The position numbers and the translations under genes were made by a program. Under the pieces are notes generated by a model. That model saw only the letters and a list, made by a program, of their open reading frames with translations. It ran no database searches and was not told where the DNA came from. From positions 376,001 through 440,000 of the forward strand of contig JAOTOL010001546.1 in NCBI GenBank assembly GCA_034440575.1: a stretch of DNA of 64,000 bases, written 5' to 3'. Source of the DNA: Imbricaverruca yamaguchii (taxonomy: Eukaryota; Arthropoda; Thecostraca; Neoverrucidae). Positions 10,728 through 22,384 of the stretch are shown one piece after another (positions within the stretch are counted from its first letter, which is position 1; each line of letters opens with the position of its first letter).

Positions 10728-13074
10728 CGGCTCACGTGATATCCAAGCGTTTAAAACTGAGGAGCTAATACATCGGAAAGCGAGTAAACGGTTTCTGTCA
10801 AAATGTAGTTCGTTTTCTTTGCTGGTGTTTGGAGAGAAGAACTTTTTCAGACGCCGTATTTAGCATAATTGGCACCGAGCGACATAACGCAATTTGTAGC
10901 GGGAAGTTAGTACCCTAAAGCTCGCTCTGTCTACACAGAGACGGTGGGCGGAGTCGTTCAGCTTTTTCAAGTTGTCGGCAATTTACTTCCCAATACATAC
11001 GATGAGAGGGCTAGAGGTGAGAGCGGGAAACGGTATTCAAAGAAGCTGATCCTGCAATTGCAATCCAAGGTATATTTAATTTATCTAGTCTCCAACATTG
11101 TGCATCTACCCTCCAGCATTGTGCATCCAGGAAACAGGTCCAATGTCAATGTATTGAAGTTCTGTACCATTCCCAGAACACGAAAATAAATCCCACCACG
11201 CATTAAGACTTTTAAGACTAAGACTTTTAGCATTCACAATCAATTCTTTCAAACCAGTTGCTGCAGTCCTATATCTTCGCTCAGTCACAACATAAAACCG
11301 GCTTTATGGTGACAGTATAAAAACACAACGCTTAAGGCATCTATCGCAGCAGATATCCAAGTATTCATTCATTGCTTGCCGTTGTTTGTTTCTTGTCTAA
11401 GCAGATGCGCTACTGTTTTCCGGGTGTGATAACCTAGCTCAGCACCCATCCTGAGGATTCCAAGTTCGGTAAGCGACAGTGGCGAGGGGTGCAGGGGTAC
11501 ACACCGTGCTGAAGAAACACCCACTGAAATTCCGGCACAACATGTTGCATGTCAACAACACTAAGCAGAAAAGGTACCCATAAACTACAAGAACATAGAC
11601 GTTGACACTACATCACGTCTATGCTATCATTATCGTCGCTTACTGAAGATACTTAGATCCACCATGGGGAGTAGCAGTCATTTTATCCAGCGTGCTAAGT
11701 GCCATGCCATGTGCAGAATCTCTGGAAGTGGCCACGTTAGGCGGTCAGGCACTGGTTGACAGTCAATTTGGGAATGCACCGGCTGTTGAAGAGCACGCCA
11801 GTTTCAACACCATCAGGGCCGACCACACTTCCCAGACGACAGTTACAGCGACGCTGATTGGCTGCCGACTTTGTGTACGTGACGAGCTTCAACGGGAGCT
11901 GTGCTAAAGGCTGGTACTACTGCGCTGGTGGGCGCTGATTGTGTGCTTGTGTAGATGGTAATTGTCTACGTCTGCGAGCAATTGAGCAATTGCGCAAATT
12001 GGGTATGAGTAATGACACCATTCTTCGAGGTAAGGAAGGCTAGTTATAACACCATGGTATATACCTATATCGCATTAGTCACCTCCAAATATGGACATGG
12101 AGTGCCAAATTTAGAGAGTGAAAGACATACCGTTCATTTTCGCACTACAGTTTACTCAGAGATGAACTGACGACAAGGAGCACAGCCACACACATCCGGC
12201 CATTGCCCCTTGCGTGATGCCGATGTTTCTTGTTGCAACTACATGCTTCCCGACGCCACCTATATTTCCAGAGCAGCTTCTCACCACTGGGAATGGCATT
12301 GGCTTACGTCGGCCGACTACCTTGGCCGAGTTCCTGCCACAACTCTTCCGGTATGTTACGACGGCTAACCAGCGGTGTACGTGACCAGCCGAAATCTTGC
12401 CAACATATCGTAAAGCTGTCGCGCGTCCACCAACCCCCTTTTGGGCCCTTCTCAGTCCAGAGTGAAGATGCGATCATAAATGCAACACGTGAGAGCACGA
12501 GGGCAATATTTTTAGGAAACTAAATGTACGACTAGTGGAACACGGACGATACTTCGGTGTTGGCATCCACATCGGAGGTCTTCAACTGGATTAGAACTTG
12601 TCCTATCAAACTATAGCAATACAAATTATTGCATAATACTATACGTTTTCTGCGAAAATGAAAGCGACAGTATCAGCATGCCTGATGCTGAAACTGGTGC
12701 ATTTCAATTCACAGCGATTAATGGATTAGCGTTGGCTTTTTGACGACACACGCAGTGGACAGTTCGTGGGGTCTTGCCAGGTTATTGCGATGATTGGTTT
12801 TCGGTCGTAAAACCGCTTCACATCGTACGCGGTCCTGAACGAATGGCCGCTTAAGCTGCCAGACATGACACCACTACTACACCACAACGAGACGCCGGCT
12901 ATTATCGTGAACATAACCTCCGTAAATGATATCCTGCAATTGCGTACTCCATTGTGCAGTCGCTGTCGCATAAATTGGCAAGGCGCTTCGAATGCGGATG
13001 AGTGAGTCTACTCGCTTCTATCATGCTGCTGTTAGCTGCAGGCTGTCGTGCGGTGTCACGTGATGAGGTGCACG
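10728..13074. other. Single-copy spacer, no gene recognised
   Basis: About 2.3 kb of mixed composition. Small open frames (for example 12230-12523 plus, 12304-12498 minus, 12726-12971 minus) have no secure family. The minus frame near 12304-12498 was considered as a Harbinger-type relic and rejected. No tandem repeat is obvious. Confidence 0.4.
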
Positions 13075-13223
13075 CGCCAGCTCCACTCCGGCGCCAGCTC
13101 CACTCCGGCGCCAGCTGCATTCCGGCGCCAGATCCACTCCAGCGACAGATTCAATCTGGCACCAGCTCCACTACGGAGTCAGCTCCACTCCGGTGCCAGC
13201 TCCACTCCGGTGCCAGCTTCAAT
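13075..13223. repeat. 17-bp minisatellite, about 9 copies
   Basis: Units of cgccagctccactccgg, increasingly divergent toward the right. The array abuts the left arm of the foldback at 13224. Confidence 0.85.
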
Positions 13224-13413
13224 CCGTTCAGTAATATGAACAATTTGCATTGGGCCATGTGTGCCTCGTGAAAAGTGACAGGTGGCCACTCTGGCACTCC
13301 TCCATAGCACCAATCTATGGATCTGGTGCTATGGAGGATTGTCAGCGTGGCCACCAGTCAAATTTCGCGAGGCACCCACAGCCCCAATTCAAATCGTTCA
13401 CATTACTGTACGG
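13224..13413. repeat. Long imperfect foldback, about 89-bp arms, 11-nt loop
   Basis: The left arm begins ccgttcagtaatatgaac and runs through gcctcgtgaaa and gtggccactctgg to cctccatagcacca at 13312. The right arm (13324-13413) is its reverse complement with scattered substitutions and about one indel. An 11-nt loop, atctatggatc, separates them. It could be a solo foldback/MITE or the gene for a long hairpin RNA. No target-site duplication is evident. Confidence 0.85.
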
Positions 13414-14027
13414 CTGGCTATCTATCAAGTCGCAGTAAGGCCACCTGGCGTTTCCTCACGCAATTCTGGCCACCGATGTCAATGGCATGCGGGCACTCGC
13501 ATAACGTCACAGAGATCGCCTCCAAGTCACTCGCTTTCAGCTTGTTAGACTGCATGACTCTCCCCATCAATCTGCTCAACCGCTTCCGAGATCCACTCGA
13601 AGCCAAGCTTAGCATCTCGAAATGTCTTTCCAACTCACCGGACACTCGAAGCTCCAACTCCAAACACTCTTGGATTTCGCCATATAAACAGTCGAGAATA
13701 TTCTGTGTCTGCGAGAACCTCCACACTCGAACCCGATTCATGATCAAAGGAAATGCTCCCATACCACCATCCCTCCCCCTCGTTAGCCCATCGAAACACC
13801 TGCGAGCCACGACCACGACTTGCTGGCACATCCTAAGCCCCAACACGGCCTAAGCCCATCCCCGAACCGCTGATCGGACGATCACCTGGGAAAACACCCA
13901 CAGAGTCTCCGCACAGCCGGCTACACCAATTGGCCAAACATACTGGCGGCCGTGCGGCGCCTCATGTCGATGCGGCAGAGGTGGCGCGTGCCGACTGCCG
14001 GCGCGGCGATGGTGGCGCGTGTCGACG
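13414..14027. other. Spacer with an unexplained two-strand open frame
   Basis: A 142-codon minus frame (13418-13846) and an overlapping 178-codon plus frame (13317-13853) share this stretch. The minus product includes ECLELELRVSGELERH and RKRLSRLMGRVMQ and looks more protein-like in composition. I do not recognise it, and no start, splice or database support is available. Confidence 0.25.
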
Positions 14028-14259
14028 GCCCGCCGCACGCCGTCGCCGCACGCCGCGGTGCGGGGCCCGCCGCACGCCGTCGCCGCACGCCGCGGTGCAG
14101 GGCCCGCCGCACGCCGTCGCCGCACGCCGCGGTGCAGGGCCGGTCGCCGCACGCCGTCGCCGCACGCCGCGGGGCGGGGCCCGCCGCACGCCGCGGTGCG
14201 GGGCCCGCCGCACGCCGCGGTGCGGGGCCCGCCGCACGCCGCGGTGCGGGGCCCGCCGA
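14028..14259. repeat. GC-rich tandem repeat, 24/38-bp units
   Basis: Units built from gcccgccgcacgccgcggtg, with or without an extra gtcgccgcacgcc block, give 24-bp and 38-bp versions. GC is very high. The RRTPRCGA-like strings in the open frames are repeat shadows. Confidence 0.85.
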
Positions 14260-14313
14260 CTCGAAAGTGGTCCGGAGTGGCGGCGCGCTTTCACCTCACG
14301 AGCCGGCTGTGCC

Positions 14314-15258
14314 GTGGGCTGGGCAGTCAGCCGGCAGCGCCAGGGACGCCACCACCGTGGGCTGGGCAGTCAGCCGGCAGCGCCAGGGACGCCACCACCG
14401 TGGGCTGGGCAGTCAGCCGGCAGCGCCATGGACGCCACCACCGTGGGCTGGGCAGTCAGCCGGCAGCGCCAGGGACGCCACCACCGTGGGCTGGGCAGTC
14501 AGCCGGCAGCGCCAGGGACGCCACCACCGTGGGCTGGGCAGTCAGCCGGCAGCGCCAGGGACGCCACCACCGTGGGCTGGGCAGTCAGCCGGCAGCGCCA
14601 TGGACGCCACCACCGTGGGCTGGGCAGTCAGCCGGCAGCGCCAGGGACGCCACCACCGTGGGCTGGGCAGTCAGCCGGCAGCGCCAGGGACGCCACCACC
14701 GTGGGCTGGGCAGTCAGCCGGCAGCGCCAGGGACGCCACCACCGTGGGCTGGGCAGTCAGCCGGCAGCGCCAGGGACGCCACCACCGTGGGCTGGGCAGT
14801 CAGCCGGCAGCGCCAGGGACGCCACCACCGTGGGCTGGGCAGTCAGCCGGCAGCGCCAGGGACGCCACCACCGTGGGCTGGGCAGTCAGCCGGCAGCGCC
14901 AGGGACGCCACCACCGTGGGCTGGGCAGTCAGCCGGCAGCGCCAGGGACGCCACCACCGTGGGCTGGGCAGTCAGCCGGCAGCGCCAGGGACGCCACCAC
15001 CGTGGGCTGGGCAGTCAGCCGGCAGCGCCAGGGACGCCACCACCGTGGGCTGGGCAGTCAGCCGGCAGCGCCAGGGACGCCACCACCGTGGGCTGGGCAG
15101 TCAGCCGGCAGCGCCAGGGACGCCACCACCGTGGGCTGGGCAGTCAGCCGGCAGCGCCAGGGACGCCACCACCGTGGGCTGGGCAGTCAGCCGGCAGCGC
15201 CAGGGACGCCACCACCGTGGGCTGGGCAGTCAGCCGGCAGCGCCAGGGACGCCACCAC
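14314..15258. repeat. 43-bp minisatellite, 22 copies
   Basis: The unit contains gtgggctgggcagtcagccg followed by a segment ending gggacgccaccacc. The array is almost perfect; the only variant is cagggac/catggac in two units. Because 43 is not a multiple of three and the unit has no plus-strand stop, all three plus frames are open for over 400 codons with the same rotating peptide. This is a shadow, not a gene. Confidence 0.97.
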
Positions 15259-15640
15259 ATAGAGGGTGTCTTGGACGTCCCATTCTTCTCCGCATGGCTG
15301 ACGTGAGGATTAAACAGACATCTCTGTCTGAGTTTTAGAGGGACTGCAGCTGCCCTCAAACCCAGCAGGGAAAACGTCGGGGTGACAGCAGGGATTTAGT
15401 TAGTTAGTTATTAGGGCTTTAGGGTGCATCGACTACATTGGTCATGTAGCGCCAAGACAGCGGGGATTTGGATAGCGTGTTAACTGAAGGGGTTATTTTC
15501 CCACAGTGGGTGGACAAATATTTTCATGTTCAGGGACAGTGTCGACCAAGCAAACACGATACTTTATTTTCCGGTGTATTTTTAGAACACTTGCATACCC
15601 ACCTCCAGTCAAAATATAAATAAATTAAATAAATTTCAGT
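15259..15640. other. Short single-copy spacer
   Basis: Contains a small tagttagttagtta tract near 15397-15410. No gene or RNA is recognised. Confidence 0.4.
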
Positions 15641-15771
15641 TTCACTTCATTTCTTTCATTTTTTGTTTCTTCTTTTTTTCTTTCTGATTTTCTTTCTTAT
15701 ATTTCTTTCTTTTCTTTCTACTTTTACGTTTATATTTCTTTCATTTTTCATTTCATTTAAGTGATTTCAGT
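15641..15771. repeat. Polypyrimidine tract, ttctttc-rich
   Basis: About 130 bp that is nearly all T and C on the plus strand, with many tttctttc words. It resembles a frayed microsatellite. It could form triplex DNA; no splice context is visible. Confidence 0.8.
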
Positions 15772-16059
15772 TTCTCCCTGGTGACAACCTGGACATTTGT
15801 AAATGCCTGGCCACCTACTGGATAGAATGGGGGACGAGGCGACAGAACAGAACGAACCACAGTCGCCACATAACGTCCAGGAAACACGTCGTCCGACACA
15901 GACCACGAGCGTCTGACACACACTTGGAGCGTTCGACACGGCCCGTACAACAGAGCCACCACGACATTGATCAAGAGAGTCTGATATAGGGCATCCGACA
16001 CAAGCCGAAACAATCCGACTTGGACCAGGGTCCTCTGACACAGGCCGCCGACACCGGCC

Positions 16060-16195
16060 GGCAGCGTTTGACACAGACCGCCTGACACAGACCACCTGAC
16101 ACAGACCACCTGACACAGACCACCTGACACAGTCCACCTGACACAGTCCACCTGACACAGTCCACCTGGCACAGACCACCTGATACAGGCCGTCT
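16060..16195. repeat. 14-bp minisatellite, about 9 copies, with frayed left side
   Basis: Units of cctgacacagacca (or cagtcca), with period 14 from 16081. To the left (15890-16060), looser cgtctgacacac/gttcgacacgg words look like an eroded extension. The minus-strand frame VCVRWTVSGGLCQ is a repeat product. Confidence 0.85.
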
Positions 16196-16249
16196 GAACA
16201 CAGGTCAGTAGCGTCCGACACGGCGGCGGCTGTTCCTATGTGTTGGTAG

Positions 16250-16505
16250 CCGCTGCCGCTGCCGCTGGTCGCTGCCGCTGGCCGCTGCCGCTGGCCGCTG
16301 GCCGTTGGCCGCTGCCGCTGGCCGCTGCCGCTGGCCGCTGCCGCTGGCCGCTGGCCGCTGCCGCTGGCCGCTGCCGCTGGCCGCTGCCGCTGGCCGCTGC
16401 CGCTGGCCGCTGCCGCTGGCCGCTGCCGCTGGCCGCTGCCGCTGCCGCTGGCCGCTGCCGCTGGCCGCTGCCGCTGGCCGCTGCCGCTGGCCGCTGCCGC
16501 TGGCT
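16250..16505. repeat. 12-bp GC-rich minisatellite
   Basis: Units of ccgctgccgctgg/ccgctggccgctg, about 21 copies with 6-bp slips. Open frames on both strands (AAAGRCRWPL on plus, SGSGQRQRPAAAA on minus) are shadows. Confidence 0.92.
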
Positions 16506-16964
16506 GCGGTCGAAGGTGGGCCGCCGCTGCCGGCGTCACTGCCGGTCGGCTTTTTATCACACCTGTTGCAGCATTCATGGCATGCCAAGCGATGTATTCA
16601 TGGATTGCGCCCGCCTCATCTGTCTTAAATGTAAATGTGACGGAGGAACCTTTCGTGCCACATTGTTTAACGGAGCATGCATTCAGCAAGTCAAGCATGT
16701 ATCCTACAACGTGTTGAGACATGAGTTCATTTATATTGCAACGTATTTCCCATACAAGATGGCTCCGTTGAAGTCGTATGATGATGTTTATCATGTGTGG
16801 TAGTGCTGATACGTATGTTAACTTAAATATAAAATATAACATTCTTGAACATGAATTATCCTTCGACAAGACGACACGTGCACAACATGTTGAATATATG
16901 AATGACTTTGTTCATTCACCATCATAAATGTGACACACACACGCACGCATGCACGTACGCACAC
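16506..16964. other. Single-copy spacer
   Basis: Open frames here continue out of the neighbouring array. Nothing is recognised apart from a short acacacacgcacgcatgcac stretch leading into the next repeat. Confidence 0.4.
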
Positions 16965-17832
<868 letters not shown>

Positions 17833-17849
17833 CTCTGAGAGTATATTAG

Positions 17850-18215
17850 CGGACAATAGAGGGCATTAGGTGAACACGGTAGGACATTTGTTGGCACTGG
17901 CTGTCATTAGCGAACACGAGAGGGTAGGTAGACCCTGGAGGACATTAGTGGACACTGTAGGGAATCAGTGGACACTGGAGGACATCAGTGGACACTGGAG
18001 GACATCAGTGGACACTGGATGGCATTAGTAGATACTGGAGGACATTATTGGATACTGGAGAACATTAGTGGATATTGGACAAAATTGGTAGACACTGGAG
18101 AACAAGAGTGGATACTGGATGGCATCAGTGGTCACGGGAGGACATCAGTGGATACTGGAGAACGTTAGTGGACACTGGATGGCATTAGTGGACACAGGAG
18201 GACATTAGCGAACAC
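17850..18215. repeat. 20-bp minisatellite, about 17 copies
   Basis: Unit gacactggaggacatcagtg. Copies are clean at 17950-18010, and divergent at both ends. Confidence 0.9.
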
Positions 18216-18810
18216 GTCGACAGGTGCCATCTATCGCTGTCGAGCAGGATGCACGTGATGCAGCTCAGACCACGCCACAGCGCACTTCGGGTCGCCAGCA
18301 GCCTCCGACCAGCCGACGACTGTCGCCACTCTGAGAGCAAATCACCAGTCCAACACTCTCGGAATAGGCGGCGCACATTGACCCTCTGGGAACAGACGAC
18401 ACATCTCAGCAATCGGAGAAGAAAGTACGAGGCCAGCCCTCTGGGAATAGGCGCCGCACATCGGCCCTCTGAGAACAGACCCCAGAGCCCAATCCCAGCC
18501 CTCTCAGAGCAGGCAGCGCAACTCAGCACGTTCAGAACAGACGGCACATCTCGGTTCGCTCAGAACATGGGCAAATCTAGCCATCTGAGAACATACAGCG
18601 CATCTCGGCTCCGCAGACGGCACCATCTCTCGACGAGAATAGATGAGGTCTCGGCTGCCGGAGATCAGTCCCGATGGCCGCTCCAATCGCCGAGATCAGA
18701 GCTAGTGAATAGTGATTGATCTTTTCGTCCGAGACATGAAGACATGTGCCGAGGTGATAGCGACTCTAACCCAAGTAAAACGTTGACCGTCTGTGTAACA
18801 GCGATGCGGT
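18216..18810. other. Spacer with an eroded repeat
   Basis: Words such as ccctctgggaataggc, ccctctgagaacagac and cgttcagaacagacggc recur between 18330 and 18620 with irregular spacing. This looks like a decayed minisatellite. The 156-codon frame 18249-18719 follows it. No gene is recognised. Confidence 0.45.
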
Positions 18811-19115
18811 GTCCTACAACACCAGACCGTCCTGCAGGTCTGTTGGTCCGGTCCGGTGTCATCCAACACCAGACCGTTCTGCAGATCTGTTGGTCCGGTC
18901 CGGTGTCCTACAACACCAGACCGTCCTGCAGGTCTGTTGGTCCGGACTGGTGTCCTACAACACCAGACCGTCCTGCAGGTCTGTTGGTTCGGTCCGGTGT
19001 CCTACAACACCAGACCGTCCTGCAGGTCTGTTGGTCCGGTCCGGTGTCCTACAACACCAGACCGTCCTGCAGATCTGTTGGTCCGGCTCGGTGTCCTAAA
19101 ACACCAGACCGTCCT
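18811..19115. repeat. 47-bp minisatellite, 6.4 copies
   Basis: The unit starts gtcctacaacaccagaccgt and ends with ggtccggtccggt. The period is 47 bp (18811 and 18858). All three plus frames are open because the unit has no stop. Confidence 0.95.
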
Positions 19116-19217
19116 ATATGTATGTATGGCCAGGTGTGACCATGGCTGGTGTATGTGTGGCCAGGTGTGACAGTGACTGGTGTCGGTGTGACCATGGCTG
19201 GGGTCAGTGGAGTCAGG

Positions 19218-20190
19218 TGCCACCACGCCTGGCAATGCTGTACGCCACCACCACCACGGCTGGCAGTGATGTGCGCCACCACCATCACGGCTGGCAGTGA
19301 TGTGCGCCACCACCACCACGGCTGGCAGTGATGTGTGCCACCACCACTGCTGGAAGTGTTGTGTGCCACCACCACCACGGCTGACAGTCTTGTGCGCCAC
19401 CACCACCACGGCTGGCAGTGATGTGCGCCACCACCACCACGGCTGACAGTCTTGTGCGCCACCACCACCACGGCTGGCAGTGATGTGCGCCACCACCACT
19501 GCTGGCAGTGATGTGCGCCACCACCACCACTGCTGGCAGTGATGTGCACCACCACCACGGCTGGCGGTGATGTGCGCCACCACCACCACTGCTGGCGGTG
19601 TTGTGTGCCACCACCACTGCTGGCAGTGATGTGCACCACCACCACCACTGCTGGCAGTGATGTGCGCCACCACCACCACGGCTGGCAATGATGTGTTCAA
19701 CCACCACCACTGCTGGCAGTGATGTGCGCCACCACCACCACGGCTGGCAGTGTTGTGTGCCACCACCACTGCTGGAAGTGTTGTGTGCCACCACCATCAC
19801 GGCTGACAGTCTTGTGCGCCACCACCACCACTGCTGGCAGTGATGTGCGCCACCACCACTGCTGGCGGTGTTGTGTGCCACCACCACTGCTGGCAGTGAT
19901 GTGCGCCACCACCACTGCTGGAAGTGTTGTGTGCCACGACCACCACTGCTGGCAGTGATGTGCGCCACCACCACTGCTGGCGGTGTTGTGTGCCACCACC
20001 ACTGCTGGCAGTGATGTGCACCACCACCACGGCTGGCGGTGTTGTGCGCCACCACCACTGCTGGCGGTGTTGTGTGCCACCACCACTGCTGGCAGTGATG
20101 TGCGCCACCAGCACTGCTGGAAGTGTTGTGTGCCACCACCACCACTGCTGGCAGTGTTGTGTGCCACCACCACTACTGGCAGTGTTCTGC
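19218..20190. repeat. 28/31-bp CCA-rich minisatellite, about 33 copies
   Basis: Units combine ctggcagtgatgtgcg with three or four CCA triplets, then acggctgg or actgctgg. Unit length is 31 bp with an extra CCA and 28 bp without. Several long frames on both strands (for example 19285-20145, minus) are shadows. Confidence 0.95.
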
Positions 20191-21165
20191 GCCGCTACTG
20201 TAGCGGTGGCCGAGCGGGACACCGCTACCAGTGCTATTCGCCGCAAACCGTGGTTTGGTACCCTGCTTATGTTAAGTTCTCATTTCCCTATCCAATCTGA
20301 AAATGTCCTGAAAATAAGTACTTGCCCTCCCCTCCCTCTGGCTCGGTGAGAGAACTCCACACTCGTTGATAGGTAATCGGCCCTGAAGCCATTGTTTCCG
20401 GCACGAAGCAACGCAAAAACTTTCAAAACGTGGAGCAGCTAAGCATGATAAAATTTAAGTCAGGGGGCATCACCTGATTGCCGTTTAGTGCTGGAAAGCA
20501 GTTGACAAATGCGATTGACCGGAACAATGTTTCGTAGCCAATGGCCTCATTGATTAGCTCATTCTCTGGATGGCGCTGTCAAACATGGAACTGGAACGTA
20601 GGTCCAAAAAGTAACAATAAGTTCCTATAAAGTATGACGGGGCGATGAGACGGTTGAGACCGTGATTTTTTGTGCGTTTTGTCATACATTGTGGATGTGG
20701 AAATGCTTGAATGGTTTCATGTTCGCATATATGTCTAATTTAAGTTGCCTAGGCGCGGCACGAAGCCGTTGATGTTTCAGCAACCGGGGCATGGATTAGC
20801 ATTCGAGTACTCAGGTAGACATTTACACACATGTGTGTTGATTTCCACGATCTGTGGGCTCCGGGCCCCATGTTCGTTAACTTGCAATGCAGCTTGTCAT
20901 AACCAGAGCGGCGGCCGATCCCACCTGGTAGCTCCACCTGGCTGCTGGGGCGCGCGGCCCAGCAGCTCTGACCTCGGCCAGGCCGGTGTCACGGGTCACC
21001 TGGGCAGCGCCCGCGGCGCGTGCCGCCGGCCAGCCGTGCAACGTTGGCGGAGCACCCCGCCAATACTGGCTATTCAGATAACGCCATGCGGGTACTTTTA
21101 TCCAACTGGTGTATGCTTGTAATGGCGGTGTCAGCATTTTCCGAACGAGTAGAGCGATCTCTCCC
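20191..21165. other. Single-copy spacer, no gene recognised
   Basis: Mixed composition with small overlapping frames on both strands. No domain, RNA gene or repeat was recognised. Confidence 0.45.
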
Positions 21166-21250
21166 CTCTCTCGCTCTCGCTCTCGCTCTCGCCCTCGCTC
21201 TCGCTCTCGCTCTCGCTCTCGCTCTCGCGCTCGCTCTCGCTTTCGCTCTT
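21166..21250. repeat. (TCTCGC)n hexamer repeat
   Basis: About 14 copies of tctcgc with occasional ccctcgc and tttcgc changes. The plus strand is all pyrimidine except for the G in each unit. Confidence 0.95.
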
Positions 21251-21937
21251 CCATGGAATGTTTATCCAGTTCATCTCACATACGCCACGATTAGGTGGTC
21301 AGCTTAGTCCGACGCAATATAGCAATTATCAGTAACTAAAGAAATTGGCCGCTACACGAAGAAAGCGGGAACAATTTCAGGCGCTGGCGTACTACGAATC
21401 ATAATAATTTCTTTTTGTACCCATAAGTATGCGCTTTTATTCCCGCCGAACGTAGTCCAGAACGCGCGAGAGCGGTAGCCACTTCCTCTCCCCAGAGGGT
21501 GCCGCCGGCCCACACTCACCCCCCCCCACACTCACCCCCCCGCTCCCCCACCGTCGCGTCGTCCCGCGGCTAGAGCTGGGGTGGGTGTCGCGCCGAGTGT
21601 CTCGTTCTCCGAAGACAGACATCCGATGTGCATCTGCATCGGTGACGAGACTATCAACGGTGCCTGTGCGAGGCGGCCTCGACGGCCGGCAGTCGGACGA
21701 CGGCGTGTGCACACACCCTCGGTGACGTCATCCGCGGGAGAGCGCGGTGACGTCACCCGCCGGGATCGGCAGCGAAGTCTGCGGCCGGCCGAGCAAGGCC
21801 GGCATCGCCGTCCCGAGCGGACGCCACCCGTGCCGTATTTGTGCGCATTGTTCTGCTTGATTGCCGCCTTGAATGGCGCTACTGCGGCAGAGTCGACGCC
21901 GCGGTCGTGACGCAAGCGACGTGGTGAACACGATCTG
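21251..21937. other. GC-rich single-copy spacer
   Basis: Open frames of 90-170 codons occur on both strands (for example 21532-22041, minus), partly extensions of the next array. A C-rich cccccccacactcacccccc stretch lies at about 21520-21545. No domain is recognised. Confidence 0.4.
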
Positions 21938-22042
21938 GACCGACCACGAACACGGCCGACCACGAACGACCACGACCGTCCACGACCACGACCGACCACG
22001 ACCACAACCGACCACGACCACGACCGACCACGACCGACCACA
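21938..22042. repeat. Degenerate GACCAC hexamer array
   Basis: About 17 copies of gaccac/gaccga/gaacac in irregular order. The WSWSVVVVVG-like minus-strand string is a shadow. Confidence 0.85.
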
Positions 22043-22183
22043 ACTACAACGCCTGGCGCGCCGCGGCACGCTCAACGTCAGCGACACGAACGTTAGTCGA
22101 CAGCCGTTGCAGTCGACAGCCGTTGCCGTTTGACCAGCGTCGGGGCGGCGGACGCTGGTCTTCTGCATTGCAACGCGTTCGGT

Positions 22184-22384
22184 CGGTCCCCGAACGATGG
22201 TCCCCGAAGGCTGGTCCCTGAACGCTGGTCCGCGGACGCTGGTCCCCGGACGCTGGTCCCCGGACGCTGGTCCCCGGATGCTGGTCCCCGGATGCTGGTC
22301 CCCGGACGCTAGTCCCCGGACGCTAGTCCCCGGACGCTAGTCCCCGGACGCTTGTCCCCGGGTGCTGGTCCCCGGACGCTGGTG
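22184..22384. repeat. 14-bp minisatellite, about 14 copies
   Basis: Unit ggtccccggacgct with variants gatgct and gacgctagt. Early units carry cgaacgatggtccccg-type changes. Confidence 0.93.

Noticed and set aside
12304..12498. Harbinger-type nuclease relic on the minus strand
   Set aside because: The segment GGWWTRDSF and the later IPEELWQELGQGSRPT faintly resemble the N-terminal part of HARBI1-like proteins. Spacing is wrong and no catalytic motifs follow.
13418..13846. 142-codon minus frame as a gene
   Set aside because: The composition is protein-like, but the opposite strand is open too, no domain is recognised and part overlaps the region beside a foldback.
13930..15338. Three overlapping 436-458-codon frames as genes
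   Set aside because: All three plus frames are open because the 43-bp unit has no stop. They share the same peptide in rotation.
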